Translations under genes and position numbers: made by a program
In this document: positions 46,920 to 56,427 of the stretch, in pieces
How the letters are laid out: the number at the start of each line of letters is the position of its first letter
Numbering within the stretch: position 1 is the stretch's first letter
Notes under the pieces: model-generated
The model's input: only the letters and a program-made list of their open reading frames with translations
What the model was told of the DNA's origin: nothing
Database searches by the model: none
Origin: Chitinophagaceae bacterium
GTDB lineage: Bacteria; Bacteroidota; Bacteroidia; Chitinophagales; Chitinophagaceae
NCBI GenBank assembly: GCA_016710935.1
Contig: JADJTY010000003.1
Span: 496,001-560,000 of the forward strand
Length of the DNA: 64,000 nucleotides
Direction of reading: 5' to 3'

Positions 46920-48320
46920 TTATATTTTTTGAAATGCTGTTTTTATTCCATAGTTGATCAACCATAATTTTGTAATTTTTTTATTAGTATCCAGTTCAAA
47001 TTCTATCTGGCGGTCATATCCACCGGAAAAGTAAAACTTTGTGGCCGATTCCGGTTTCAGTTCAATCTTTTGTCCGTTGGGGCTAACCCAAAAAAGTTTG
47101 TTGCCGCTGCGTTCCAACCTTATTTCATTGGTTGCCTTATATTTTCCAACAAAGGGCTGAAGGGTTAAAGAATCCATATTTATTTCTTTGTGCTGATAGG
47201 GCATTACTACCGGCTTACCGTTTAATATATGTTGCAGCGCTGTGGTTATTGCCGGCGAAGGTGAAGAATTGTTCGACAGTACGATAAAGGTTTGGTCTTT
47301 ATCTACATTCCTTGCCAGAAAGGTTGTATAACCCGGCCATCCACCCGAGTGCGAAATAACATAACCCAGATCTGTCTTTTCCATAAACACGCCAAAACCG
47401 TAATGCGATTTCTTTGCAGTATCAACCATGGCTTGTTCTTTCAGCATTTCTTTTTGAGTGGCTTCGCTGAGCAGGGTATGGTTTTTTACAGACCTGTCCC
47501 ATTTTAATAAATCTGCGGTTGTTGAATTTACCACACCGTCACCCTGTATGCCGTCTAAATAAATTACAAACTTTAATTCGGTTACACTGTCGGGCATCAG
47601 GTTTTTTTTCAAACTATCATTATATACAAAACCAAACGCATAGTTGGCAATGGTATCTTTTAACGAGCGGCGGGTGTTATAGATCCGGGTATGGCTCATG
47701 TGCAGCGGCTGAAAAATGTTTTGTGCCATAAAATCACTGTAAGATTGTCCCGAAACCTTTTCTGCAATGGATGCAAGTATGGCATAAGCGGTATTGCTGT
47801 ACAGCCATTTGGAACCCGGCGTAAATAAAACCGGTAACTTTTCTTTGGCCAGAAAGGCAATCATATCCTTGTTGAAAGCAATTTTACCATGGTCCCACTT
47901 TTCATTCATGGCTTCTTCATAATCAGGCAGACCTGAAGTATGGGTAAGCATATGGTAAATGCTGATTCCGCTGTAAGGTAGTTCAGGAAAATACTGCCGC
48001 AGCGAATCGGTGAGTTTTAATTTGCCTTTATCTTTTAATAATAAAATAGCGGTTGCAGTAAATTGTTTGCTTACCGATGCCAGTTCAAATACTGATGAAT
48101 CATTCAACATTCGGTTTGTATCAAAATTGGCATACCCATATGATTTTTGAAAAACAATTTTTCCATATTCGGCCACCAGCACATTGCCGTTAAAGCGGTA
48201 ATGGGTTGACTGGGCAGTAAGGTATTCATCTAACTGTGCGGCTGTTTTATTGTTTTCTTTATTTGAGTTGCAGGCAAAGAGCAGGAGTGTAGCCAATACC
48301 AGGAAGTTGTTTTTTCTCAT
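46920..48320 (-). CDS. Lipoprotein serine hydrolase (S12 / class C beta-lactamase fold)
   Basis: 466 residues. Lipobox-like LLFACNSN near residue 17 suggests a lipoprotein. Catalytic motifs: FELASVSKQFTAT (SxxK), WLYSNTAYA (YxN) and ISHSGGWPG (HxG in place of KTG). A C-terminal domain (about 370-466) resembles the accessory beta domain of D-aminopeptidase/esterase-type S12 proteins. A second protein of the same type is at 58.2 kb. Probably a D-peptidase or esterase rather than an antibiotic-resistance enzyme. Confidence 0.9.
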   Translation of the reverse strand: MRKNNFLVLATLLLFACNSNKENNKTAAQLDEYLTAQSTHYRFNGNVLVAEYGKIVFQKSYGYANFDTNRMLNDSSVFELASVSKQFTATAILLLKDKGKLKLTDSLRQYFPELPYSGISIYHMLTHTSGLPDYEEAMNEKWDHGKIAFNKDMIAFLAKEKLPVLFTPGSKWLYSNTAYAILASIAEKVSGQSYSDFMAQNIFQPLHMSHTRIYNTRRSLKDTIANYAFGFVYNDSLKKNLMPDSVTELKFVIYLDGIQGDGVVNSTTADLLKWDRSVKNHTLLSEATQKEMLKEQAMVDTAKKSHYGFGVFMEKTDLGYVISHSGGWPGYTTFLARNVDKDQTFIVLSNNSSPSPAITTALQHILNGKPVVMPYQHKEINMDSLTLQPFVGKYKATNEIRLERSGNKLFWVSPNGQKIELKPESATKFYFSGGYDRQIEFELDTNKKITKLWLINYGIKTAFQKI

Positions 48321-48412
48321 GTATTATATTTATTTACAGTATGTTTTTGGTAAGCTAATTTAACCTATATTTCTTATCATAAGTTGAGCCTTTAGTAATT
48401 CAATTTCTTATA

Positions 48413-49859
48413 TTAATTAAACCCAACCTTTCCTTTCACAGCGTCAAAAAGTTTTTTTGAATTATAACCTACACCGCTTTTAAAAACATACTGCACTTTA
48501 CGAATCTCACTGATATTTTTTGACGGATCTCCATCTATGATCAGCAGGTCTGCAGTTTTACCGGTTTCAATGGTTCCAATGATTTTATCAAATCCTAAAG
48601 CAATGCTGCCATTCAGTGTCGCAATTTTTATTGCTTCCAGCGGAGTGAAGCCGTCTGCTTCCACCAATAATTCTATTGCCCGCCAATTACCATAGCCAGC
48701 AATTGTTCCGCCATTACCTGTAGGATCTGTGCCAACTGAAAGTAAGCCTCCCATATCATAAAATATTTTTTCCATTTTTGTAGCATTGGCGTATGCTTTA
48801 TCATAAATAGTTGGGCTTTTGGCCGATTTGGTGGCTGCAAGTCTTTGTAAATAGAAATCTCTTGTATCCGGCGACATGGCATTGAGTGCTTCCTGATTTG
48901 GTTGCGGTTGAGTGGTGGTAGCACCTTCAAACACGGCTAATGAAGATGTGATACTCATTTTTTTATCAATCAAAAATTGAATGAATTGTTTTACACTATC
49001 ACTCAGAATATCAAGATTACTCAATGCTTTATACGCACTGCCCGGCCCAGGTGGTTCATTCTCTTTTTTACCAATAGCAAAATCAGTACTGGCCATAAAT
49101 CCATGTTCTAGATTATCCATACCCAACAAAGCGGCTTCTTGGTATGTAACATTATCTAAATGACCGGTAATTTTTAAATTTCTTTTGTGCGCTGCATCAA
49201 TGGAGGCTTTCAATGTTGGTTTATCTATCCCCATGTAAGCTTTAAATGAAGTGAACCCCCGATCGGCCCAATAGTTTACAAATGCAGCTGCATCGGCCGG
49301 TGTTTTATTTTCATTCATTTGTGGAAACCGGGTTGACTTTCCTTCAATGTAAGGAGCAGTCAATTCCATGTTGGGACCTGGTAATACACCGAGGTCAATA
49401 TCTTTTTTTATCCGTAAATCTGAGTAGGGTTCAATGCTGCCACAGGTTCTGATGGTGGTTGCACCGGCAGCCAGATAAAGCCGGGGAAAAGGTAAATGGT
49501 ACTTGTTTTAAATGCAGATACCGGGTAGGTATGTCGTGGGCAGAGATGTACATGTGCTCATGCAGCATCACTAATCCTGGCATAATAGCTTTGCCATTCA
49601 AATCAATGATGTTGGCTCCATTGGGCATAACAGCTTTTGCATCATCACCCACCCAGTCAATTTTGCCATTACTGATGATGACTGTTTGATGCGGTTTGGC
49701 AGCATTGCCTTTACCATCAATCAACAAACCATTTTTAAAAACCATTACCGGGTCGTTGTATTCAATATATTTTTTTGTTTCATCGCTGAATTTTATTTGC
49801 GAAATAGCAGGAGCTGCTAAAAAGTATGCGACGATAAAAAAGAAAAATGTTTTTTGCAT
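48413..49859 (-). CDS. Exported amidohydrolase (imidazolonepropionase/prolidase-like), one frameshift
   Basis: Signal peptide (…VAYFLAAPAISQ), then an amidohydrolase TIM barrel: GKAIMPGLVMLHEHMY (metal HxH, here HEH), GHLDNVTYQEAALLG, LEHGFMAS and LLSVGTDPTGNGGTIAG. About 480 residues after correcting a frame change near 49490 that joins VPFTF to PRLYLAAGATTIRTCG. Related exported enzymes hydrolyse dipeptides ending in proline or N-acyl amino acids. It follows the putative peptidase genes on the same strand. Confidence 0.88.
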
Positions 49860-49903
49860 GATTGTAGGTTGATTGTTTTATTGAAATGTATTGCAGATGG
49901 TTT

Positions 49904-50350
49904 TTAACTTCGTTTAATAAGCGTTGAATGCAGGTGTTTTACCTTCCACTGCTTTTTTGCTTTAGCTAAAACTACTGTTTCCAGCCATAGCACTGTTGTC
50001 TGTTTACCATCTTTTAGTATTACTGACTGCAACCGATAAGTAACCCAGGCAGTTTTTTTATCTACTGTGGTACTGATGAACTCAAAACTATTGGTACGCT
50101 TAAAGTCTGCTGACTGGTTTAATGCAATGGCTTTCAAAATAAGTGTATCGATATTCCACACCTGGCCATATTCGTATAAGGTAATATCTGCTGTACAATG
50201 GGCTTTCAGGCTCACTGAGTCACGGTTTGACAAGGCATCAAACATTTTTATAACCGTATGTTGCACGGCAAGTTGTTCTGTAGTTACTGTTTGTGCATTT
50301 GCTGTTGCTGATAAAAGCAATGTGATCAACAGGAGTTTTACTCTTTGCAT
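49904..50350 (-). CDS. Exported DUF4440/SnoaL-like protein
   Basis: 148 residues with a signal peptide (…LLSATANAQ). The NTF2-like fold is suggested by VIKMFDALSNRDSVSLKAHC, TSNSFEF-type strands and WKVKHLHST at the end. Such proteins act as small-ligand binders or enzymes. No specific function can be given. Confidence 0.8.
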   Translation of the reverse strand: MQRVKLLLITLLLSATANAQTVTTEQLAVQHTVIKMFDALSNRDSVSLKAHCTADITLYEYGQVWNIDTLILKAIALNQSADFKRTNSFEFISTTVDKKTAWVTYRLQSVILKDGKQTTVLWLETVVLAKAKKQWKVKHLHSTLIKRS

Positions 50351-50375
50351 GATATTAAATATATTTCTTTTTATA

Positions 50376-51101
50376 TCAATAAAACGTATTCACAATAAAT
50401 TTCCCAACCGCCTGCCAGGCATCTGAATAACGGGCATGAAACACTGCATCGGAAAACAAAAACACAGAAAGTATGACCAGGCAGGGCCTCCAGTTTTTTC
50501 TTTTTATAAAATCACTTAAAAACAAAGCAGCTGCCACCCCGGTTTTCACATATAATGAAATTAGAAAAATATACAGCGTTGGCACATCAGGAAAATAGCT
50601 AAAGATGATTCTGTTTATGGGCGGACCAAGCATGACGATGGCGGTGGCAATCATAAAACGCATGTGGTTGTAAGGGTTCTTTCTGTAATAAATGGCCAGG
50701 GAATAAAACAATACGAACATCACCAGTTGCATCCATGTTATGGATTGTATGGCCATCACATCGGCAGCTGATTTTTTAAGAATGCCGGTTTGATAATTAT
50801 TCCTGGCGATGAAAACCATTGACACGATTACACATGGGGCAACTACATAACTTAACTTGCCCAGGAAACGATGCGCTGAAAATCTTTTCTTGTGGATCAA
50901 AATGGGTTGCACCAGCAACAGCAATACCCAACTCCCCATTAATGCACCGTGAATATGATGCAGCCAGTTGTATTTCTCAAATACAGGAAATTGCTTGATA
51001 TAGGTGGCGTGAAAGCCAATGTGTACGATGATAAACATCAGTATCATTCCAATAATGATATTTCGTGTTTTAATGTTAGCAGGCTGATTGAATTTATTCA
51101 T
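50376..51101 (-). CDS. Seven-helix membrane protein related to DUF2306
   Basis: 241 residues with about seven membrane helices. A His-rich segment YNWLHHIHGALMGSWVLLLL and HKKRFSAHRFLGKLSYV resemble the DUF2306 family, which has similarity to heme-binding cytochrome-like membrane proteins. Its ATG overlaps the TGA of the upstream DUF2306 gene (ATGA), so the two are coupled and may form a heteromer. Function unknown. Confidence 0.75.
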   Translation of the reverse strand: MNKFNQPANIKTRNIIIGMILMFIIVHIGFHATYIKQFPVFEKYNWLHHIHGALMGSWVLLLLVQPILIHKKRFSAHRFLGKLSYVVAPCVIVSMVFIARNNYQTGILKKSAADVMAIQSITWMQLVMFVLFYSLAIYYRKNPYNHMRFMIATAIVMLGPPINRIIFSYFPDVPTLYIFLISLYVKTGVAAALFLSDFIKRKNWRPCLVILSVFLFSDAVFHARYSDAWQAVGKFIVNTFY

Positions 51102-51714
51102 GCCAGTTGTTTTTTATCTTTTATAAACCAATATAGATGAAACAACAACAATGGAACCAGCCAAACAAATACATCTGAAACCAGCAATGCTGTTGATTCA
51201 TTTGGAAGTAAAAAATTGAAAATGTCCATAGCAAAAGCGTCAATTACTCTAATGGTAACAAACTAAGCCGCACAAATAAAACTGCTGATCATCATTCTTT
51301 TATGCAGCAAAATTTTACGTTGTTTAACAAAATAAAAGGCAAGTGCCACAAACAACAGCCATAAACTGGTAACTATTAATTGTGAAGGCCTGCAGGCTAT
51401 GCACCAGGTTCTTGGTATCATTACATATAGCGTAGTAATACAGAGTAAGGAGGAAAGGATATAAAGTTTGCCTGTTTTGCGATGAAACGAAATGAATTTA
51501 TTGCGTATAGAAGGGGTGAACTGAAGTAAGGCGGTGCAATAGACGAAAATACCGGCAAAAATATGCAGCGCAAAAATGCTGTTGTCAAATGTAGTGTTGC
51601 TTCCCCAATGTTTCAACGTGTCGTCGCTGAGGTATTTGTACTTAGGAATCAGTTTGTACAAAAAGAAACCGAAGAAGGCGAGCCAAAAACAGCAATTAAA
51701 ATTTTCTTAAGCAT
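51098..51714 (-). CDS. DUF2306-like membrane protein, broken by a frameshift and an in-frame TAG
   Basis: Reconstructed as about 205 residues: MLKKILIAVFWLAFFGFFLY, then KHWGSNTTFDNSIFALHIFA with four or five more helices, a TAG at 51263-51265, and in the same frame FVTIRVIDAFAMDIFNFLLP to KDKKQLA. A frameshift near 51695 (one T missing) separates the first 11 residues. The overlap of its ATG with the permease stop and of its TGA with the next ATG shows it is one gene. Confidence 0.65.
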
Positions 51715-53026
51715 GTTTTTCTATTTTATTTTTTAAATATTTCATCACAAAATAGATAACACATACTGCCGAAATAAAAATAATGGTTGACAAAATCTCC
51801 CACTTACTTAAACTGGTTAGCAACCAGATAATGGCTGCAATGCCAATAAAAGGAAAGAGTAAGCCACCAGGCATCCTGAATGTTTTTTCAGCTGGTTGCT
51901 GTTTTTGCGATCTTAATTTAATGGTAGCTAAAATAACTGCGAGGTAAACAAGCAGTATAGCAGCACTGGCCAGTACAGCCAGTTGTTTAAATCCGCCCGA
52001 GACAGAAACAAAAAAAATAAGGGTGCCATAAGTTAATACAGCCAAATACGGCGTAGCAAACTTTGGATGAACTTTGCCGAGGAACCCGGGAAATGTGCCA
52101 TCATTTGCAGCAGCAAATAAGGTACGAGGCGTTGCCATCACATCTGCACTTACACTTCCAAAACAGGAAACAGCAGCTGTAATTAACAGTATAGTTGCAC
52201 CTGCCGGCCCAATAATTTTTTCAGCCACTGCAGCCAGTGGTGCATCTTTAAACGTTGCCATCTCAGCACCGAGCACACCCTGTGTTACGGTTTGCAGCAG
52301 TATGTAAACAATCAGCACTACTATGCCGCCCACGCAAATACCCAGTGGCACTGTACGTTTGGGATTTTTAAATTCGCCGCTCACACCAAGTGATGTTTCA
52401 AATCCGGCAAAGGCATAAAATAAAATAAGGGCCGTGTCGCCAAATGTTTTAAGGGATGGTATATGCTCCCAGTGCAAATTGCCGGTTTTTACCTGGCTAA
52501 AGCCAAAGATGATAATACCCAGCAGCGGCAATACTTTAATAATGGTAATCAGCTTCACCAAACCAATGCCTTGTTTTGTACCACGTATATTGATCAGCAC
52601 CATAAAACCAATGAGTATAAAAAAGAAAAATCCACGAATAAGTGGATTTAAAAAATCAGGAAACAGCAGCGCCAATGAATCAGCAAGAATATTCATTACA
52701 GCAGCACTGCCCAAAATGCCCCATCCAAATGTAAACAGCCAGTTAATTATAAATCCGAAAAAATTACCAAAAGCAGCCTCAACATAGGCGTATGACCCCC
52801 CGCTGCTGGTAACCCTGCTTCCGATTTCGGCATAGCAAAGCATAATGGAAGCCAGCATAATGCTGCAAACTATATAACTGAACAAACCAAAAGCACCCAT
52901 GGCAATACCTACAATGGCCGGCAACACAAATATGCCTGAGCCAATAACTCCATTTACAATTGATAATGCAAGGCCCGAAATGCCCACCACGCGTTTTAAT
53001 CCTTCTTCCGTATTTTCATTTGCCAT
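51707..53026 (-). CDS. APC-family amino acid permease
   Basis: 439 residues from MANENTEEGLKRVVGISGLA, twelve membrane helices. The first carries GLALSIVNGVIGSGIFVLPA, the family's substrate-binding GSGI(F) motif; FYAFAGFETSLGVSGEFKNP is helix 6. Likely an importer or exchanger of amino acids. It overlaps the downstream DUF2306 gene by eight bases. An upstream in-frame ATG is less likely. Confidence 0.92.
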   Translation of the reverse strand: MANENTEEGLKRVVGISGLALSIVNGVIGSGIFVLPAIVGIAMGAFGLFSYIVCSIMLASIMLCYAEIGSRVTSSGGSYAYVEAAFGNFFGFIINWLFTFGWGILGSAAVMNILADSLALLFPDFLNPLIRGFFFFILIGFMVLINIRGTKQGIGLVKLITIIKVLPLLGIIIFGFSQVKTGNLHWEHIPSLKTFGDTALILFYAFAGFETSLGVSGEFKNPKRTVPLGICVGGIVVLIVYILLQTVTQGVLGAEMATFKDAPLAAVAEKIIGPAGATILLITAAVSCFGSVSADVMATPRTLFAAANDGTFPGFLGKVHPKFATPYLAVLTYGTLIFFVSVSGGFKQLAVLASAAILLVYLAVILATIKLRSQKQQPAEKTFRMPGGLLFPFIGIAAIIWLLTSLSKWEILSTIIFISAVCVIYFVMKYLKNKIEKHA

Positions 53027-53084
53027 GTGTAAGGGTGTTGATTTAAAGCTGATCAATAATTATACTTCATACATGAAATGTATT

Positions 53085-54323
53085 TTACAAATAACTCAGC
53101 CACCATTTTTCTTTATGGCTGGTCTTATATTTATCGTACCATTTGCATAATGGATAAAGTGATATTACTACTGCAGCCCATATCCCGTATACAACGGCAA
53201 GGTTATAGCCTTCACCGGGTATGACAAACAGGAATGGCAGATTCTTCATCGAGTTCAAGGCGTCTTCCAGCGTATGGCCTCCACGAATAAAAAAAGCGAT
53301 CATGGCCAGCAGGTGTATCAGGTAAAGATGCAGGATGTAATAGAAGAAAGCCGTTCTGCCAAAAACAATCATGATGTTGGTGAAACGGTTTTTTATTTTT
53401 TCCATATAAACCAGTAACAGCAATGCAGGGCCGATAGTGATACACAGGTACATCAGGGAAGGCGGGTATTTTTGTACTTTGATGAATGAAAGAAAAGTAA
53501 ACACTCCGTTTTTTTGTGTACTCCAGGCAACCGGATCTCCATAAATATTAATGAAACGCACCACAACAAAAAGCAGGATAAGCCCCAGCCCGATCCATTG
53601 TATGGTTTGCCGCCTTTTTTCTTCCGTATATTTTGACGAGAAAAATACACCTGCACAATATCCCAGCATCATTACGCCTGTCCATGCCAGAAACGGATAT
53701 ACCATCATAAAATACCGGTTTGGTGCATATGGGTAAAATTTAAAATAACCGGAGTGAAGCAGGTCCCACCAGAAGCCGGGTTTAAAGCCTGAAGCCGATT
53801 CGGGAATATCCAGCAGGTTGTGGCCGAATACAAGGATCAGTCCGAGCGTAAGGATAAGTTTATACGGAAACCTGGCAAGGATCATCAAACCAAGCACTAC
53901 CATACTTATGCCAATGACCCAGATGACCTGCATGGGATGTATATGAAACAAAGGGTCGAAAGTCCATGCCAGGGAAATGATAAAGAATTCAGCAAAGATG
54001 AGCCATAGCCCGCGTTTGATCAAAAAGCTGCTGAGTTCTTTTTTTGTTTTGCGTAAACTTTGCAGATAAATGGATGTGCCCGAAAGAAAAACAAAAACAG
54101 GAGCACAGAAATGGGTTATCCATCTGGTTGCATACAACAGCGGTGTAGTGGTTGCCAGGTTTAACGGATCATCTATATTGGCGGTAAGGTGAAAATAATC
54201 CCTTACATGATCGAGTGCCATGATGACCATGGCAAGGCCGCGGATGATATCGATGGATTCAATTCTTTTTTGTGCAGTAAGTGTTTGTGGTAAGGCCATA
54301 TTTTTATCAGTTGTTTTATTCAT
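53085..54323 (-). CDS. DUF1624 / heparan-alpha-glucosaminide N-acetyltransferase-like membrane protein
   Basis: 412 residues, about ten membrane helices. RIESIDIIRGLAMVIMALDHVRDYF (split over about residues 20-44) is the signature of the DUF1624/HGSNAT group, with the conserved DHVRD. FGRTAFFYYILHLYLIHLLA is the late conserved segment. Relatives move acetyl groups across the membrane onto sugars or other acceptors. Start at 54323 (MNKTTDKN) or seven codons later (MALPQ). A DUF418 protein with similar topology is encoded at 59.5 kb. Confidence 0.88.
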   Translation of the reverse strand: MNKTTDKNMALPQTLTAQKRIESIDIIRGLAMVIMALDHVRDYFHLTANIDDPLNLATTTPLLYATRWITHFCAPVFVFLSGTSIYLQSLRKTKKELSSFLIKRGLWLIFAEFFIISLAWTFDPLFHIHPMQVIWVIGISMVVLGLMILARFPYKLILTLGLILVFGHNLLDIPESASGFKPGFWWDLLHSGYFKFYPYAPNRYFMMVYPFLAWTGVMMLGYCAGVFFSSKYTEEKRRQTIQWIGLGLILLFVVVRFINIYGDPVAWSTQKNGVFTFLSFIKVQKYPPSLMYLCITIGPALLLLVYMEKIKNRFTNIMIVFGRTAFFYYILHLYLIHLLAMIAFFIRGGHTLEDALNSMKNLPFLFVIPGEGYNLAVVYGIWAAVVISLYPLCKWYDKYKTSHKEKWWLSYL

Positions 54324-54337
54324 TAGTATGTGAATAC

Positions 54338-54658
54338 TTATTTTTTCATTTGCCGGTATATATAGGCAGCGATAAAGCCGATCAACAAATACAGTAAACA
54401 TTTTAAAAGCCAGTTTTTCCAGCTTTTCTTGCCGTGGGATGCGTGGGTGTGGTGGTGTGCTTCCATTTCCCGTTCGGTTGATAATTGAGTGTTGATGGTT
54501 GAAGATTGTTCGGTTGTTGTAAAGGCAGCTGTTTCAGGTAAAACAGGGTCTTCAGAAGAAATGGGTTCTTCCCGGTCAATATTTCTGTCATCCCTGTCTT
54601 CAGGCTGGTTTATATTTTCTTCCCCGTTGAAGGACTGTAACTTCTCATGCTCTTCCAT
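54338..54658 (-). CDS. Small acidic single-pass membrane protein
   Basis: 106 residues from MEEHEKLQSFNGEEN. An acidic disordered N-terminal part, a HHHTHASHGKKSWKNW motif, and one C-terminal membrane helix (LLKCLLYLLIGFIAAYIYRQ). The His-cluster-KKSWK-helix arrangement recurs in small Bacteroidota membrane proteins of unknown role. It ends 15 bases before the DUF1624 gene and is likely cotranscribed. Confidence 0.65.
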   Translation of the reverse strand: MEEHEKLQSFNGEENINQPEDRDDRNIDREEPISSEDPVLPETAAFTTTEQSSTINTQLSTEREMEAHHHTHASHGKKSWKNWLLKCLLYLLIGFIAAYIYRQMKK

Positions 54659-54789
54659 TCTTCTTAAACTGGATTTGAGGTTAAATTTTTTCAGTGTTAT
54701 ATCAGGTTGGATATCCCTTGAAAGATAAATAATTATTATCATGATTTCATATCTTCAGCAAATAAATAAGCTTAATTAAACACCTGTGT

Positions 54790-56346
54790 ATGAAAAGTAT
54801 AAAAAAACTGTTCTTCATTGTTTGTCTGATGCAGGCAACGGTTTGTATGTCGCAAACCAAAGACTCCTTATTGGTAGCGGCCATTATTAAAGAAGCCACC
54901 GAAAACTCGCAGCTCGAAAATTTAGCCAATGAATTAATGAATGTCATTGGGCCCAGACTGGTAGGCAGTCCTAAAATGCAGCAGGCGCATGACTGGGCAC
55001 TGGCCAATTATAACAGCTGGGGCATTACAGCCCGCAATGAAAAATGGGGCGAATGGCGTGGATGGGAGCGGGGCATTTCACATATTGACATGGTGGCTCC
55101 CTGGGTAAAATCACTGGAAGGCACACAACTGGCCTGGAGCCCGAATACCGGTGGTAAAACAATTACCGCCGAACTGATCATTATTGCTGATGTGGCCGAC
55201 TCACTGGCTTTTCAGCAATGGTTGCCCAATGTGAAGGGGAAGTTTGTAATGATCTCCATGAAACAACCAACGGGCAGGCCGGATTACAACTGGGAAGAAT
55301 TTGGCACCAAAGAATCTTTTGAAAAAATGAAAAAGGACCGTACTGCCCAAATGGATGCCTGGCGCAAAAGGATGAGTAAAACAGGATTGAATAACACAAA
55401 CCTTGCATTGGCACTTGAAAAAGCCGGAGCGGTGGGTATTGTTGCATCCAATTGGTCTGCCGGCTTTGGTGTAAACAAGATCTTTGATGCCAAAACAAAA
55501 AAGATACCAACCGTTGATATTGCATTGGAAGATTATGGCTTATTATATCGTTTGGTTGAATCGGGTAAAAATCCAACCATCAGTGTTCGCGCCGATTCAA
55601 AAGAATTAGGTATGATGCCAACGTATAATACTGTTGCTGAAATGAAGGGTACTGAAAAGCCGAATGAATATGTGATGATGTCGGCGCATTTCGATTCCTG
55701 GGACGGAGCTACCGGAGCCACAGATAATGGTACCGGAACATTGGTGATGATGGAGGCCATGCGGATCCTTAAAAAATTATATCCCAATCCAAAGCGTACT
55801 ATCCTGGTTGGCCACTGGGGAAGTGAAGAACAGGGATTGAATGGATCCCGTGCATTTGTGGAAGATCATCCTGATGTGGTTAACAACATGCAGGCTTTAT
55901 TTAACCAGGACAATGGAACAGGAAGGGTGGTTACATTGGGTGGAGCAGGATTTTTGCATTCGTATGAATACCTGAGCCGCTGGCTTACAAAAGTGCCGTC
56001 TAACTATAAGCAGGCCCTGGAAACCAGGTTTCCGGGTTCGCCGGCTGGTGGAGGATCGGACAATGCTTCTTTTGTTGCTGCAGGTGTACCAGCATTCAGC
56101 CTCAGTTCCAACAGCTGGTTATACGGCAGTTATACCTGGCATACCAACCGGGATACTTATGATAAAATTGTTTTTGATGATGTACGTAATAACGCCATAT
56201 TAACGGCCATATTGGTGTATATGGCCTGCGAAGATGCGTCTAAGGCTTCCCGTGATAAAATAGTTTTGCCCATCAATACACGTACGGGCGAACCCGGTAA
56301 ATGGCCCGAAAAAAGATCACCCACCAGAAAAGGGGGTGCAGATTAA
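54790..56346 (+). CDS. Exported M28-family zinc peptidase
   Basis: 518 residues with a signal peptide (…FIVCLMQATVCMS). After a PA-like insert (LIIIADVADSLAFQQWLP), the M28 catalytic domain has MMSAHFDSWDGATGATDNGTG (first His and bridging Asp), GHWGSEEQGLNGSRAF (Glu catalytic and ligand) and GGGSDNASFVAAGVPAF with a late His in TWHTNRDTYD. Aminopeptidase or carboxypeptidase of the cell envelope. It is the only plus-strand gene of this region. Confidence 0.92.
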   Translation: MKSIKKLFFIVCLMQATVCMSQTKDSLLVAAIIKEATENSQLENLANELMNVIGPRLVGSPKMQQAHDWALANYNSWGITARNEKWGEWRGWERGISHIDMVAPWVKSLEGTQLAWSPNTGGKTITAELIIIADVADSLAFQQWLPNVKGKFVMISMKQPTGRPDYNWEEFGTKESFEKMKKDRTAQMDAWRKRMSKTGLNNTNLALALEKAGAVGIVASNWSAGFGVNKIFDAKTKKIPTVDIALEDYGLLYRLVESGKNPTISVRADSKELGMMPTYNTVAEMKGTEKPNEYVMMSAHFDSWDGATGATDNGTGTLVMMEAMRILKKLYPNPKRTILVGHWGSEEQGLNGSRAFVEDHPDVVNNMQALFNQDNGTGRVVTLGGAGFLHSYEYLSRWLTKVPSNYKQALETRFPGSPAGGGSDNASFVAAGVPAFSLSSNSWLYGSYTWHTNRDTYDKIVFDDVRNNAILTAILVYMACEDASKASRDKIVLPINTRTGEPGKWPEKRSPTRKGGAD

Positions 56347-56374
56347 AAGTCAGGTAATGTAATTATAATATTTA

Positions 56375-56404
56375 AATAGCCTGCATATAAATATGCAGGC
56401 TATT
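56375..56404. terminator. Bidirectional terminator
   Basis: Perfect 13-base arms AATAGCCTGCATA and TATGCAGGCTATT around TAAA, followed by T residues on the plus strand, between the M28 peptidase and a convergent TPR gene. Confidence 0.88.
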
Positions 56405-56427
56405 CTTTTAGTATTTTTTTTTACTGC

